Source: Candidatus Muiribacterium halophilum (GTDB lineage: Bacteria; Muiribacteriota; Muiribacteriia; Muiribacteriales; Muiribacteriaceae). Taken from it: a DNA stretch of 64,000 nucleotides. The stretch lies in assembly GCA_023228995.1 (NCBI GenBank), contig JALOAD010000009.1:20369-84368 (forward strand), read 5' to 3'. Position 1 is the stretch's first letter; every line of letters begins with the position of its first letter. Shown in pieces: positions 41,741 to 50,107 of the stretch. A program made the translations under genes and the position numbers. The notes under the pieces are model-generated. The model worked only from the letters and a program-made list of their open reading frames with translations, was not told the DNA's origin and searched no databases.

Positions 41741-42045
41741 AATTTAACTCCTGTGTTTTCCGCATGTTTATATATACTAAGATTTTCATCATAATCAATC
41801 GGTTTTACAACAAGATCTATTTTTCTTTCACCTAAATTTTTTTCAATATCAGCAAGAATATTTAATTTAAATTTCAACAAATCTATTTTTACAACATTGC
41901 TTTTTACAAAAACATCAATATCTCCACCTTTTTTAGATAAATCTATCCTACTTCCAAAAATATATATTTCAGCTTTTTCATCATACTTTAAGATTGATTC
42001 TTTTATACAGTTAATTTCAAAATCATTTAATCTAAGCTTTTTCAT
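41737..42045 (-). CDS. mntA: MNT-domain nucleotidyltransferase antitoxin (MntA-like)
   Basis: 102 residues with the minimal nucleotidyltransferase signature: FGSR (GSx motif) followed by GGDIDVFV (the two metal-binding Asp) and a third acidic strand ERKIDLVV. In HEPN/MNT systems it adds AMP units to the toxin Tyr and so blocks it. It is translated first and overlaps hepT. No clear AGGAGG is seen before the ATG. Confidence 0.82.
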   Translation of the reverse strand: MKKLRLNDFEINCIKESILKYDEKAEIYIFGSRIDLSKKGGDIDVFVKSNVVKIDLLKFKLNILADIEKNLGERKIDLVVKPIDYDENLSIYKHAENTGVKL

Positions 42046-42134
42046 AATAAAAAATATATCAGAATTAATTTAAATAGACAATAAACATCCATTTTTTTAT
42101 ATTTTTATTTTGAATATTAAGACAAGACAAATAT

Positions 42135-42893
42135 TCAACTATATAAAGTATTTGGAATAAGAACATCGCTGTATTTTTCAAAATCAACAATAATACTCAT
42201 AATTGATTTAGCATCAGGAATATCAAGATTTTTGTAATGACCTCTTCTCATTGCATAAAATTCAAATTTAAGCATATTTATAAGAGAAATCTCATCTTTA
42301 ATATAAGATATACTATTAATATCTGAAATTTTGTTAATAAAACTTTCAACATCATCAATTCCAGTAAATAAAAAATCAGGATTTTCCGAAATTTTGAACA
42401 TTTCTAAGACAAAATTATATAAATTGAAATCTTTAAAAAAAACAAGTAAATCTAAAATTGAAAAAAACTTTGAATATTTTTTAAATAATAAAATATCATC
42501 AAAATAAAGATCAAAAAGAATTGAATATACACTATCATTATTAAGAGAATTATGAGATTTTAATATTTTATCATTTTTAAAACCATTTATTTGCATTAAC
42601 CATAAAAAATCAACATCAATAATATCTAATTTGTAAAAACTATTTAATTCTTTTTCAAAAATAGAATTTATCCTTTTTATAAATTCTTTTTCTTTTTTAT
42701 CTATAACTTCAACAAGAATATTTAATTTAAGAAAAGAAATATATCTAAATATACTTTGTAAAGACATAAATTTAAAAAATTTTGAAATATCTTTTGCTTT
42801 TAAATAATTATAAAAAATAGGAGAAAACTCAAAATCTAATTTGATTTCACCTCTAATATCTCGCACCTTATTAATACTATTTAATAAATCCAT
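42135..42893 (-). CDS. Hypothetical helical protein
   Basis: 252 residues rich in Phe, Leu, Ile, Lys and Asp, predicted mostly helical, with no signal peptide and no clear membrane helix. I see no catalytic motif or known domain. It lies between the HEPN/MNT pair and the UPF0316 gene with gaps of about 90-130 bp on each side, so it is probably a single gene. Codon use is as AT-rich as its neighbours in the island. Function unknown. Confidence 0.55.
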   Translation of the reverse strand: MDLLNSINKVRDIRGEIKLDFEFSPIFYNYLKAKDISKFFKFMSLQSIFRYISFLKLNILVEVIDKKEKEFIKRINSIFEKELNSFYKLDIIDVDFLWLMQINGFKNDKILKSHNSLNNDSVYSILFDLYFDDILLFKKYSKFFSILDLLVFFKDFNLYNFVLEMFKISENPDFLFTGIDDVESFINKISDINSISYIKDEISLINMLKFEFYAMRRGHYKNLDIPDAKSIMSIIVDFEKYSDVLIPNTLYS

Positions 42894-43021
42894 AATATCT
42901 CCTTACTGTATCAAAAAAATACACTTTCTCAAATTGATACACATTATATAACTATCAAACATATGTTCTATAATGTTATAAGCAAATATTATGCCATAGA
43001 AATATTTACAGAATTAATATT

Positions 43022-43612
43022 TTACTTTGAGCCTCTAAAAGGTAATAATCTCAGACGTCTTTCAAGCCAAGGTTCTTTTTCTGGAAAAATACCCTCACTA
43101 ACATCTTTAACCTCTTCAACAGAATAAAAAGCATTAGGATTGAATTTTTTAATAATATCAACTACTTTACGAAGATTTTCTTTTCTTATAACAGTAAATA
43201 TAATATCAACTTTTCCAGTAATTCCTTCAGCTTTTACCAAAGTAATACCAAAGTTATTTTTTCTAAGTTCTTTTTCAAGCTCAGCTGCCGATTTACTTGT
43301 AATTACACGAATAAGAACTTTACCAATAGAAAGTCTTTCAGCAATAGAAATACCAATATAATTACCAGCAGCAAATCCAGCACCATAAGCAAGATATGAC
43401 ATCCAATTATTCAAATTTTGCATAATCTGACCAATAGCAGCAAGCCAAATAATAACCTCAAAAAATCCAAGCAATGAAGCGATTTTTTTCATACTTCTAG
43501 AAATAAATATAAGTCTTAAAGTACCAATAGTAACATCACAAATTCTTGCAAAAAATATAATCAAAGGAAGTATAACCCAGGTCCATATTTCTGGTGAAAA
43601 ATAATCTAACAT
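43022..43612 (-). CDS. UPF0316/DUF2179-type membrane protein
   Basis: 196 residues. Three membrane helices in the first 95 residues include the characteristic RICDVTIGTLRLIFISRSMKK and AAGNYIGISIAERL; the C-terminal DUF2179 domain (about 105-170) has the ITLVKAEGITGKVDIIFTVI pattern. Family role is unknown; DUF2179 domains are ligand-binding-like. It appears single, followed 12 bp later (upstream) by a decayed gene. Confidence 0.8.
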   Translation of the reverse strand: MLDYFSPEIWTWVILPLIIFFARICDVTIGTLRLIFISRSMKKIASLLGFFEVIIWLAAIGQIMQNLNNWMSYLAYGAGFAAGNYIGISIAERLSIGKVLIRVITSKSAAELEKELRKNNFGITLVKAEGITGKVDIIFTVIRKENLRKVVDIIKKFNPNAFYSVEEVKDVSEGIFPEKEPWLERRLRLLPFRGSK

Positions 43613-43623
43613 AAAAACTCCTT

Positions 43624-44040
43624 TTATCGATAAAACGTAGTTTTTAAATAATCTTTAGTGGCTTCAAATAAAGGCTTAGAATCATTAAATTTCTTCATTA
43701 AAGGAACTACTTTAGTTCTAATTCCCATTCCACGAAAATCTACATATCCATAATCACGTAAAACTTCCATAATTACAGGATTCCTATAGTTTCTCAAACC
43801 AGTTTGTTTTAAATAACTTCTTAGAGATTTACCAAATAAAATCAATCCAGCAATCGTACAGTATATATTATCTGCTTGTTTAGTTAAAAAACCTAAACCT
43901 AATAATCTTGAAATCCAAGTTTCGGTAGTTTGTGGAATATCTGGATTTCTTAATATATCTTTTATATAATTTTCTAATCTAACTAAATCAATACTTTCAA
44001 AATTAGTTCTGTGAACAGGCAATAATTCTGATTTAAGCAT
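43624..44040 (-). pseudogene. Internally deleted AlbA_2/ATP-binding family protein
   Basis: 138 residues that match only parts of the AlbA_2-HATPase (formerly AAA_4) regulators. Residues 1-80 resemble the central part (LGFLTKQADNIYCTIAGLILFG, residues about 49-70); residues 85-138 resemble a later part with RNPVIMEVLRDYGYVDFRGMGI. The N-terminal AlbA domain and roughly 100-150 residues between the two parts of the usual protein are missing, joined at about residue 82. It is probably a remnant, though it has kept an open frame. Confidence 0.6.
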
Positions 44041-44125
44041 TTAATCTCCTTTAAAATGGTATTTAACAAATATACAAATTTATTTTAATGTTTTTTTAAC
44101 AAACAAACAAGTAAAATTGTGTTAT

Positions 44126-45163
44126 TTAATGAAAAGATTCAATTGTTGATGTATTATTTGAATTTACAATACCACCAAGTAAAGTAAAACTTGCCATTGC
44201 AACATTTGAGGTTTGAATATTTCCAAAAGCAGCAACAATAATGCCATAATCTTTATTTTTATCAAATGCCATAAAAGAAGTACATCCAGAACCAGTTCCG
44301 GAATGCCAATAAATATTATCATTAAAAAGTTCCCAGCCTAATGTAGCAACTGAACCAGGAAATGTCTGCATTTTTGAAGATTTTTTTTGTGTAAGAAAAA
44401 TAGCATTTTTTAATTCAGAAAATCTTTCAGAATACATATTTGCTTTTAAAAAAACTGAAAGATCATTTACACAAGAAATCATCCTTCCACCAGCATTAAA
44501 AGGGGTAATAGCATTAAAACTTGTATGTTTTAGAGAAAGCGGTTTAATTATTTCATTTTCAAGAGCATTCTCAAAACTTTTATATTTACTCTTTTCAGCT
44601 AATACCATACCAAGAACAGCAAATCCAGCAGAAGAATATTCAAACTTACTCCCAGGTTCTCTGGATAATTCATAGTCTTTAATAAAATCTTTTAAATCAC
44701 TTTTTGTATAATCTTTATCATCTTTCACATTAGAAGGCATCCAAGGTAAACCAGAAGTATGTGTAACAAGCTGACGAAATGTCACAGGTTTGTCTTTTAT
44801 TAAAACAGCAGTATCATCGTAGTCAACAATTCCTTTAACTGATAGTTTAGCTAATAACAATCCTGTAAAAGTCTTTGTTAATGATGCTATACCAAATTCA
44901 GAATTTCCATCAGGAATATTTATATCTTCATCATTAATCTTTCCATAACCATAGATATTAACATCGTTATCATTAACAATACCAATAATTAAACCCTTTA
45001 AATTGCCCTTATCATCATTCAAAGAATGATAACATTTATCTGAAAGAAACTTAAAAATAGGATTTTCAGTCTTAACAGGAGATTCAAAAAAATTAGTCCA
45101 AAAGAAATAACCAGCAATAGCAAATATTACAATTAATAAAATAAATATATAAAATTTCTTCAT
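44126..45163 (-). CDS. Membrane-anchored class C beta-lactamase-fold serine hydrolase
   Basis: About 345 residues. An N-terminal anchor helix (FYIFILLIVIFAIAGYFFW) is followed by the serine-hydrolase fold: SxxK motif ASLTKTF (nucleophile Ser), YxS motif EYSSAGFAVLG in place of the classical YxN, and HSGTGSG in place of KTG. Family members are esterases, D-aminopeptidases or penicillin-binding-like peptidases. I use the ATG at 45163, which has GGGAG 5 nt upstream. It starts just after the SecB-like gene and may share its transcript; a link is not evident. Confidence 0.8.
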   Translation of the reverse strand: MKKFYIFILLIVIFAIAGYFFWTNFFESPVKTENPIFKFLSDKCYHSLNDDKGNLKGLIIGIVNDNDVNIYGYGKINDEDINIPDGNSEFGIASLTKTFTGLLLAKLSVKGIVDYDDTAVLIKDKPVTFRQLVTHTSGLPWMPSNVKDDKDYTKSDLKDFIKDYELSREPGSKFEYSSAGFAVLGMVLAEKSKYKSFENALENEIIKPLSLKHTSFNAITPFNAGGRMISCVNDLSVFLKANMYSERFSELKNAIFLTQKKSSKMQTFPGSVATLGWELFNDNIYWHSGTGSGCTSFMAFDKNKDYGIIVAAFGNIQTSNVAMASFTLLGGIVNSNNTSTIESFH

Positions 45164-45183
45164 ATACACTCCCTTTAAAAACT

Positions 45184-45600
45184 TCAAACAAGATAAAATT
45201 TTTTAATTTCATTTAAATCTATAGCAGGTAAAATAAACTCTCCAAGAGGAAATTTTCCAGTTACATTCATAATATAATTTCTAATTAAACCAATCATTAT
45301 ATTCACAGCAATCAAAATATATTGAGATTCATTATTTTCAAATCCTTTAATTTCAAAAACACCAATTGAATTTAAAACAATTTTATATGGTCTTTTTTCA
45401 AAATTTTTTTTATTTTTATTAATATTAACTTCAAAATTAAAGAAAAAAACATTATTCTTTTCATCCTCAACAATTTTCCACTTTATTTTAATATCATCTT
45501 CTAAATTTTCATATTGTTTCTGAAACTCTTTATTTAATTTAATATTAACATCTTCCACTAAATAGTGTTTTAAAATCACATTTTTAAAAATAATACTCAT
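45184..45600 (-). CDS. SecB-like chaperone of a toxin-antitoxin-chaperone module
   Basis: 138 residues, SecB-sized. The C-terminal half follows the SecB pattern: RPYKIVLNSIGVFEIKGFE (strand pair, GxFxIxG), then NIMIGLIRNYIMNVTGKFP (NIxxxxxRxxI...FP) and FILPAIDLNEI (the LxPxxFxxL position). In TAC systems a SecB-like protein folds a HigA-type antitoxin and so controls the toxin. Here it comes 3 nt after an HTH antitoxin gene, in the order toxin-antitoxin-chaperone known from Mycobacterium tuberculosis Rv1955-Rv1957. The resemblance is from reading by eye, so it is probable rather than certain. Confidence 0.68.
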   Translation of the reverse strand: MSIIFKNVILKHYLVEDVNIKLNKEFQKQYENLEDDIKIKWKIVEDEKNNVFFFNFEVNINKNKKNFEKRPYKIVLNSIGVFEIKGFENNESQYILIAVNIMIGLIRNYIMNVTGKFPLGEFILPAIDLNEIKKFYLV

Positions 45601-45603
45601 AAA

Positions 45604-46065
45604 TCACCCCATAAATTTTTCTAAATCTCTTTCTTCAATATTCTTCTTTTGATTATTATCCACTGTATTAAAATATGCATTTTCTTTTTTTAAATTATTC
45701 AAATCTATTATCTTTTTAAGATCATTTTCATTCAAAAGATTCGGTATTTGATTTTCAAAATTATTTTTATTTGCAAATATATTTTTATCCATAAAATCAA
45801 ATTTTATTTTTATATCTAATACTGTAGAAATTTTTGCAAGAGTTTTCAATGTAAAATTGTTATTTCCTTTTAACATTTTAGTAATATACGCTTCAGATAC
45901 TTCCATTTCATTAGCAAACTTCTTTTGAGACCATTTTTTTGAGTATAATTTTTTACAAATTAAATCAGTTATTTCATTAATGTATCCTTCACATATAAAA
46001 TCGCAATCATTTTCTAAATTTTTCACTTCATTTTCAAACCATTTTTTTAAATCTAATTTCTTCAT
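45604..46065 (-). CDS. HTH antitoxin with long C-terminal tail (HigA-like)
   Basis: 153 residues. An XRE-type helix-turn-helix is clear: LYSKKWSQKKFANEMEVSEA then YITKMLKGNNNFTLKTLAKI (about 39-78). An N-terminal helical part precedes it. The last ~60 residues (from about 92) are Asn/Lys/Glu-rich and probably unstructured, where chaperone-dependent antitoxins carry the chaperone-addiction segment. The start overlaps the toxin-like gene by 4 bp. It would bind the toxin and repress its own promoter. Confidence 0.75.
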   Translation of the reverse strand: MKKLDLKKWFENEVKNLENDCDFICEGYINEITDLICKKLYSKKWSQKKFANEMEVSEAYITKMLKGNNNFTLKTLAKISTVLDIKIKFDFMDKNIFANKNNFENQIPNLLNENDLKKIIDLNNLKKENAYFNTVDNNQKKNIEERDLEKFMG

Positions 46066-46598
46066 TTTTCCTCCTTTTTCAAGCAGTTTCTAATTATTTT
46101 GCATCTTTCTAAAATTTTAACAATCTTTTTATCATTCTTTTGTGTTTTTTTTATAATTCCTGCAAAACAAAGAAACATTTTACTCGAATCTTTCATATAA
46201 AAACCATAAATTCTAACTTGTTTGTATTTTAAAGCAAATATTCCATCTTCCTCAAAATTTACTTTTTGAGAATTATAACCTTCTATCACATCTGCAAAAT
46301 CATTTATCAATTTAAAAATACCTTTATAACTTACTTCATTTTCAGAAATATAACCCATAAGATAATCATATTCCTGTAGGAACTTTTCAAATAATTTATT
46401 GATATACTCTGCTGAATTTTCATTTAAAATTAAACTTTCTATATAATTTTGCATTATGTTAATTTTATTATTTAATGTTTGATAAACTATTTTAATTTTA
46501 TCAGGATTTTTTAAACAAAAAACTAATAATGAAATTTCATTGGACAATTCTTTTTTTGTAAAATACCAAAATTCAATCAAAAGAGTTTTATCTATCAT
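46062..46598 (-). CDS. HigB/RelE-like toxin candidate with N-terminal extension
   Basis: 178 residues from the ATG at 46598, which has the best ribosome site here (GGAGG, 7 nt spacing). The C-terminal ~65 residues fit the HigB/Gp49 pattern: EDGIFALKYKQVRIYGFYMK, then FAGIIKKTQKNDKKIVKILE (the FxKKTqKtp motif with trailing helix). The preceding ~110 residues are helical with no known motif. Such toxins cut mRNA on the ribosome. The frame is open far upstream of this start, into a membrane-protein segment, so a longer product is possible. Overlap with the antitoxin gene supports a module. Confidence 0.6.
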   Translation of the reverse strand: MIDKTLLIEFWYFTKKELSNEISLLVFCLKNPDKIKIVYQTLNNKINIMQNYIESLILNENSAEYINKLFEKFLQEYDYLMGYISENEVSYKGIFKLINDFADVIEGYNSQKVNFEEDGIFALKYKQVRIYGFYMKDSSKMFLCFAGIIKKTQKNDKKIVKILERCKIIRNCLKKEEK

Positions 46599-47101
46599 TG
46601 TTTTTCCTCCATTTTTATTGCTTTGAATCCTCATTTCTACTTTTGTAAATTCATTTTCAAATTGACACATGGTGTTTTTTAAATCTTCATAAAAAACATC
46701 TGGATTGTCATCAACAATTTTTGTAATTTCATCAATCAAAGGCCTTTCTCCAGATATATCATAATCTTGCTTTATGAATTTCATTTTATTTAAAACTGAT
46801 AATGTATCTTTTAAAATTCGCAAGTGTTTGTTTTCTGCATCGATATTCAGATGGTTGTGTTCATGAAATTCTGTAGTATTATTATTACCTTGAATATTTT
46901 TATCGCCTTGAATTTTCTGATTATAATTATCTTTTATAACAGTATTATTATTCCTGAAAAATTGTTATTTCCTTTGATTTTATTAATATTTTTTATACTT
47001 TTCCAATAAACTTTAAAAATTACAGAAGCAACTGTTACTGTTACTGTTAAACTAATTATCACTTTTAGTTGATTATCCATTATCAATTCAATAAAATCCA
47101 T
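46599..47101 (-). pseudogene. Frameshifted membrane-anchor and Asn/Gln-rich linker gene, in frame with the toxin
   Basis: The ATG at 47101 has AGGAG and a consensus promoter. It encodes MDFIELIMDNQLKVIISLTV then a membrane helix and KNINKIKGNNN, stopping at 46934. One base later in frame, past an A5/T5 run (46957-46961), the reading continues as NTVIKDNYNQKIQGDKNIQG, then EFHEHNHLNIDAENKHLRIL and ~75 helical residues, straight into the toxin frame at 46598. One added T would give a single ~347-codon protein. It may be a mutation, or a programmed or phase-variable shift. Confidence 0.55.
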
Positions 47102-47135
47102 AGTATTTAAACTCCTTTTTTTATCATATGCATAT

Positions 47136-47164
47136 ATTATAATTGATATAATTACTGTAATCAA
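47136..47164 (-). promoter_or_regulatory. Consensus promoter of the TAC-like operon
   Basis: Minus strand TTGATT (47164-47159), exact 17-bp spacer, TATAAT (47141-47136), about 35 bp before the ATG at 47101. Confidence 0.75.
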
Positions 47165-47246
47165 TAAACCTTTTTTTATAATTAGTCTAAATGTTTAAAT
47201 TATAAGACTTTTTAATCTTTTAAAATATAATGTCAAAATAAATAAC

Positions 47247-47274
47247 TTGACATATTTTAAATTATAATTAATAA
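47247..47274 (+). promoter_or_regulatory. Candidate promoter of the divergent lipobox-containing protein gene
   Basis: TTGACA (47247-47252), 16-bp spacer, TAATAA (47269-47274); the -10 is poor but the -35 is perfect. It faces away from the TAC-like operon promoter. Confidence 0.4.
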
Positions 47275-47319
47275 TTATTTATAAACTTAATTTTTTTATC
47301 ACCATACAGGAAAATAATT

Positions 47320-47904
47320 ATGAAATTATATAACTGTGATGAAGACTTTATACTATCCAAAATTTTATCTAATATCATTTTTCTTAATGATAGAATAATA
47401 CAATTATCAATAAAATTTAATAATGACAATAATAGCTTTATTTTAACAGAAATAAATCAAACAAAAGCAGATGTAATCATAAATGTATCTGGTCTTCAAT
47501 TTTATTTAGAAAACAATAAACTTAATGATACCCATATTGAATCCATAATAAATATTTTAAGCAAATATAACAATAGACTTTTTGAAATTTCAGCATTTTT
47601 AAAAAATCTCAAAAATTATACTAATTTAAATATTCATAATATAGATTTAAAATATAAGATTATAAATTTTATGAATGATTATCAAAAAATATACTCTGAT
47701 TATGAGAATACAAACAATCAAAAACTTGCAACCACAATACTTATATGTACTATAATTGCCATTGGAACATTAGCTTCAGGGTGTAGCACTGAAAAACCTC
47801 CGATTGAAATAGACGAAAATGGACCTTATAAACCAATTAAAGATCAAAATGAACTTTTAGAAGAAGTTATGGAAGATATTAAAAATCAAAAAAATAATGA
47901 CTAA
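47320..47904 (+). CDS. Hypothetical protein with an internal lipobox-like membrane segment
   Basis: 194 residues, ATG behind AGGAAA. Residues 1-140 are helical, polar and signal-less. Then comes KLATTILICTIIAIGTLASG followed by CSTEKPP (about 139-165), which looks exactly like a lipoprotein signal with lipobox LASGC, but in the middle of the chain; the last ~35 residues are acidic. No start codon with a ribosome site lies just before the hydrophobic part. It may be a fusion of a cytoplasmic domain to a former lipoprotein, or a single-span protein. Divergent from the TAC-like operon; no family recognised. Confidence 0.55.
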   Translation: MKLYNCDEDFILSKILSNIIFLNDRIIQLSIKFNNDNNSFILTEINQTKADVIINVSGLQFYLENNKLNDTHIESIINILSKYNNRLFEISAFLKNLKNYTNLNIHNIDLKYKIINFMNDYQKIYSDYENTNNQKLATTILICTIIAIGTLASGCSTEKPPIEIDENGPYKPIKDQNELLEEVMEDIKNQKNND

Positions 47905-47922
47905 TCTGATCACAAATAATTT

Positions 47923-48996
47923 CTATGCAGAAAATACAATAAACTGGAACAGTAGATTATAAATGAAATGGAATATAACTGCCCACTTTAATCCATATTT
48001 CTTCCATATATAACCAATAATAGTCCCTAAGATTATAATACTGAGATGAAAAATCAGATTTTTTTCAAGGAAATGTCCCATACTGAATAATAAAGAACTT
48101 AAAAAAAGTGCAACTATAAAAGGTGCCTTATTTAATAAAGATCTTAATAAAAAATTCCTATAGAATATTTCTTCAGTATAGACTATTAATGGCATAATAA
48201 ATGTCACATATTTCCAATCAAATGTATTATAGAATATATAAGTTCCTGAATTTAATCCCAATAATTCTAATATAGTATAAAAAGCAACTAATATAATAGC
48301 GGGAATTAAAAAAATGAATTTGAAATCCTTGATTTTAATATCAATATTTCGTTTATCAATAAATATGATCTTTTGATTTGACATAAAAAAACCTAAGACA
48401 AGAAATAATACCCAACGGATAATAATATCTGAAATATCTTTAAAATAATTAGAATATTGCCATTTTAATACTGTAATATTATTATCAGCATCTAAAAACA
48501 TAAACACATAATCTGGTTTGACAGAATTAAAAGATTTAAGTTGAGATAAATTAAAATGATTATCAGAAATAAAATTCATAACCGAAAGACAAAAACTTGT
48601 AAATTCAAGTCTTAAAATATAGATGAGGTAAATCAGAATAATAAAATAAAGTAAAATTACAATAACATTTTTTTCCATAACAAACTTTGAAAATTTTGCG
48701 AAAAAAACAAAACAGATAAACCATAAAACAAATTTTAAAATAACAAATAAATGAAAATCTATCTTAAAAAAATCTTTAAATTCATAGTAAGGCAATACAT
48801 TTACATAAGTAGCTAACCTAGCAAAAAAAAGAGAATTATAATTCCAAACTAGTAAAAATATAATAAAAAAAAATATAGACAAAAATACAGATTTATAGTT
48901 TTCCTTCACAAAATCTGCAAGCTGCCCCCGTATAATTTCTTGCTCCTTTCCACCTTTTTTTACAACATCTCCGATATCATAGGTATTGTTTATCAT
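47923..48996 (-). CDS. CPBP-family intramembrane metalloprotease (long form)
   Basis: 357 residues with about nine membrane helices. The CPBP/Abi core is at the C terminus: IVYTEEIFYRNFLLRSL (EExxxR), LLFSMGHFLEK (FxxxH) and WAVIFHFIYNLLF. The N-terminal half adds four helices and an extracytoplasmic loop containing SLSQLKSFNSV-like polar sequence. Members process peptides or give immunity to them. It converges on the lipobox-containing gene with an 18-bp gap. Start ATG follows AAAGAGAA. No bacteriocin gene is recognised next to it. Confidence 0.78.
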   Translation of the reverse strand: MINNTYDIGDVVKKGGKEQEIIRGQLADFVKENYKSVFLSIFFFIIFLLVWNYNSLFFARLATYVNVLPYYEFKDFFKIDFHLFVILKFVLWFICFVFFAKFSKFVMEKNVIVILLYFIILIYLIYILRLEFTSFCLSVMNFISDNHFNLSQLKSFNSVKPDYVFMFLDADNNITVLKWQYSNYFKDISDIIIRWVLFLVLGFFMSNQKIIFIDKRNIDIKIKDFKFIFLIPAIILVAFYTILELLGLNSGTYIFYNTFDWKYVTFIMPLIVYTEEIFYRNFLLRSLLNKAPFIVALFLSSLLFSMGHFLEKNLIFHLSIIILGTIIGYIWKKYGLKWAVIFHFIYNLLFQFIVFSA

Positions 48997-49189
48997 AATA
49001 TTCTCTTTCGTTTTTTTCTATACAGCAAAATTATAACAATTATTTTTAAAAAAAACTATAAAATTCCAGTATAGGAAAATCAATACAATAAATATAAATT
49101 TGAATCCTCTAATCAAATATTTGAATTTTTTAAATTTTTAATAATATCTTCATTAAGAGTTAATATTTTTTTTAATTATAAAAATATAC

Positions 49190-49217
49190 TTGAACTTTTT
49201 GTGTTTTAAATTATAAT
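49190..49217 (+). promoter_or_regulatory. Promoter of the leader peptide / membrane protein gene
   Basis: TTGAAC (49190-49195), 16-bp spacer, TATAAT (49212-49217), followed after ~25 bp by GGGAGGAG and the ATG at 49251. Confidence 0.6.
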
Positions 49218-49250
49218 TAAAAGTATAAATAAAAAACACGGGAGGAGATT

Positions 49251-49295
49251 ATGGAAAACAATTTGGTTTTTTTCAGTTCTGAAAATAATGATTAG
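49251..49295 (+). CDS. 14-residue leader peptide overlapping the next gene
   Basis: ATG at 49251 has the strongest ribosome site of the island (GGAGGAG, 4-5 nt). It encodes MENNLVFFSSENND and stops at TAG 49293-49295. The ATG of the membrane protein (49288) lies inside its last codons, in another frame, and has no ribosome site of its own. So the leader's translation probably delivers ribosomes to the next gene; alternatively a base has been lost and the two were once one frame. Confidence 0.5.
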   Translation: MENNLVFFSSENND

Positions 49296-50004
49296 TTCTT
49301 CAATGCTCCAAAATAAATATGGAGATTTTGTATATTTTGCTTTAATTTTCACAATACTATTTTTTTCACTTATTCTTATTTTTTCCTCAATAAATTATTA
49401 TGCAAAGTCAGATCTATATTCAAGAAACAAGGAAAATCCAAATAATATTGATACAAGTTTTTCTCCTGTAATTATTCTTAAAGAAATATCTAAATCAATA
49501 ATGAATTTAGACCATCTAAAGAATTTTAAAAGATTTAAAAGAATTTTTTTAACCAATATGACTGGAATCTTTTTGTTTTACTTATTGCGGGTATTGATAA
49601 TAAAAACACTGACATACAAATTTTCCATAAATAAAAAGAAGATTTCCTTTTTCTTAATAGTATATTTATCAGTATGGATTATTTTGTCAGCAGCAAAAAT
49701 TGGAACTACTTTGGCTAAATACTATTCTATCACAAATAATTCTATAATCCTTACTCTAATGCAATTCTTCACATTTATGACATTTCATGGACCATTGGAG
49801 TATTTTGTACATATATTTCTGATTTATACAATATATAAACACATAAGGAAAATTGAAAAAAAACCTCAGGAAAGACTCTCTCTAATTGTAAATAAATTAA
49901 CAGTAAAGATCTCCAAAAGTCTTCCTATGATAATATTATTTATAGCTATAGCCGCATTCATTGAAAATCTGACATATATAGACATTTTAAAACTCGTAAA
50001 ATAA
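49288..50004 (+). CDS. Multi-pass membrane protein (possibly SpoIIM-like)
   Basis: 238 residues with about six hydrophobic helices (near 16-36, 90-108, 118-140, 150-165, 170-188, 212-232). The segment MTFHGPLEYFVHIFLIYTIY resembles the HGxxE helix of SpoIIM/DUF95 proteins, but the rest does not clearly match, so the assignment is weak. It is translated behind a 14-residue leader. It is the last gene of the island before the infA-side repeats. Function unknown. Confidence 0.55.
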   Translation: MISSSMLQNKYGDFVYFALIFTILFFSLILIFSSINYYAKSDLYSRNKENPNNIDTSFSPVIILKEISKSIMNLDHLKNFKRFKRIFLTNMTGIFLFYLLRVLIIKTLTYKFSINKKKISFFLIVYLSVWIILSAAKIGTTLAKYYSITNNSIILTLMQFFTFMTFHGPLEYFVHIFLIYTIYKHIRKIEKKPQERLSLIVNKLTVKISKSLPMIILFIAIAAFIENLTYIDILKLVK

Positions 50005-50107
50005 ATAATATCAAAATTTAAATGATTCTATTTTTAGCTCACTGCTTTCCAAGAAAATTTTTAGTAAAAAATACAATAAAAAGTTTGTCATGCCTATAAA
50101 AGTAGAA

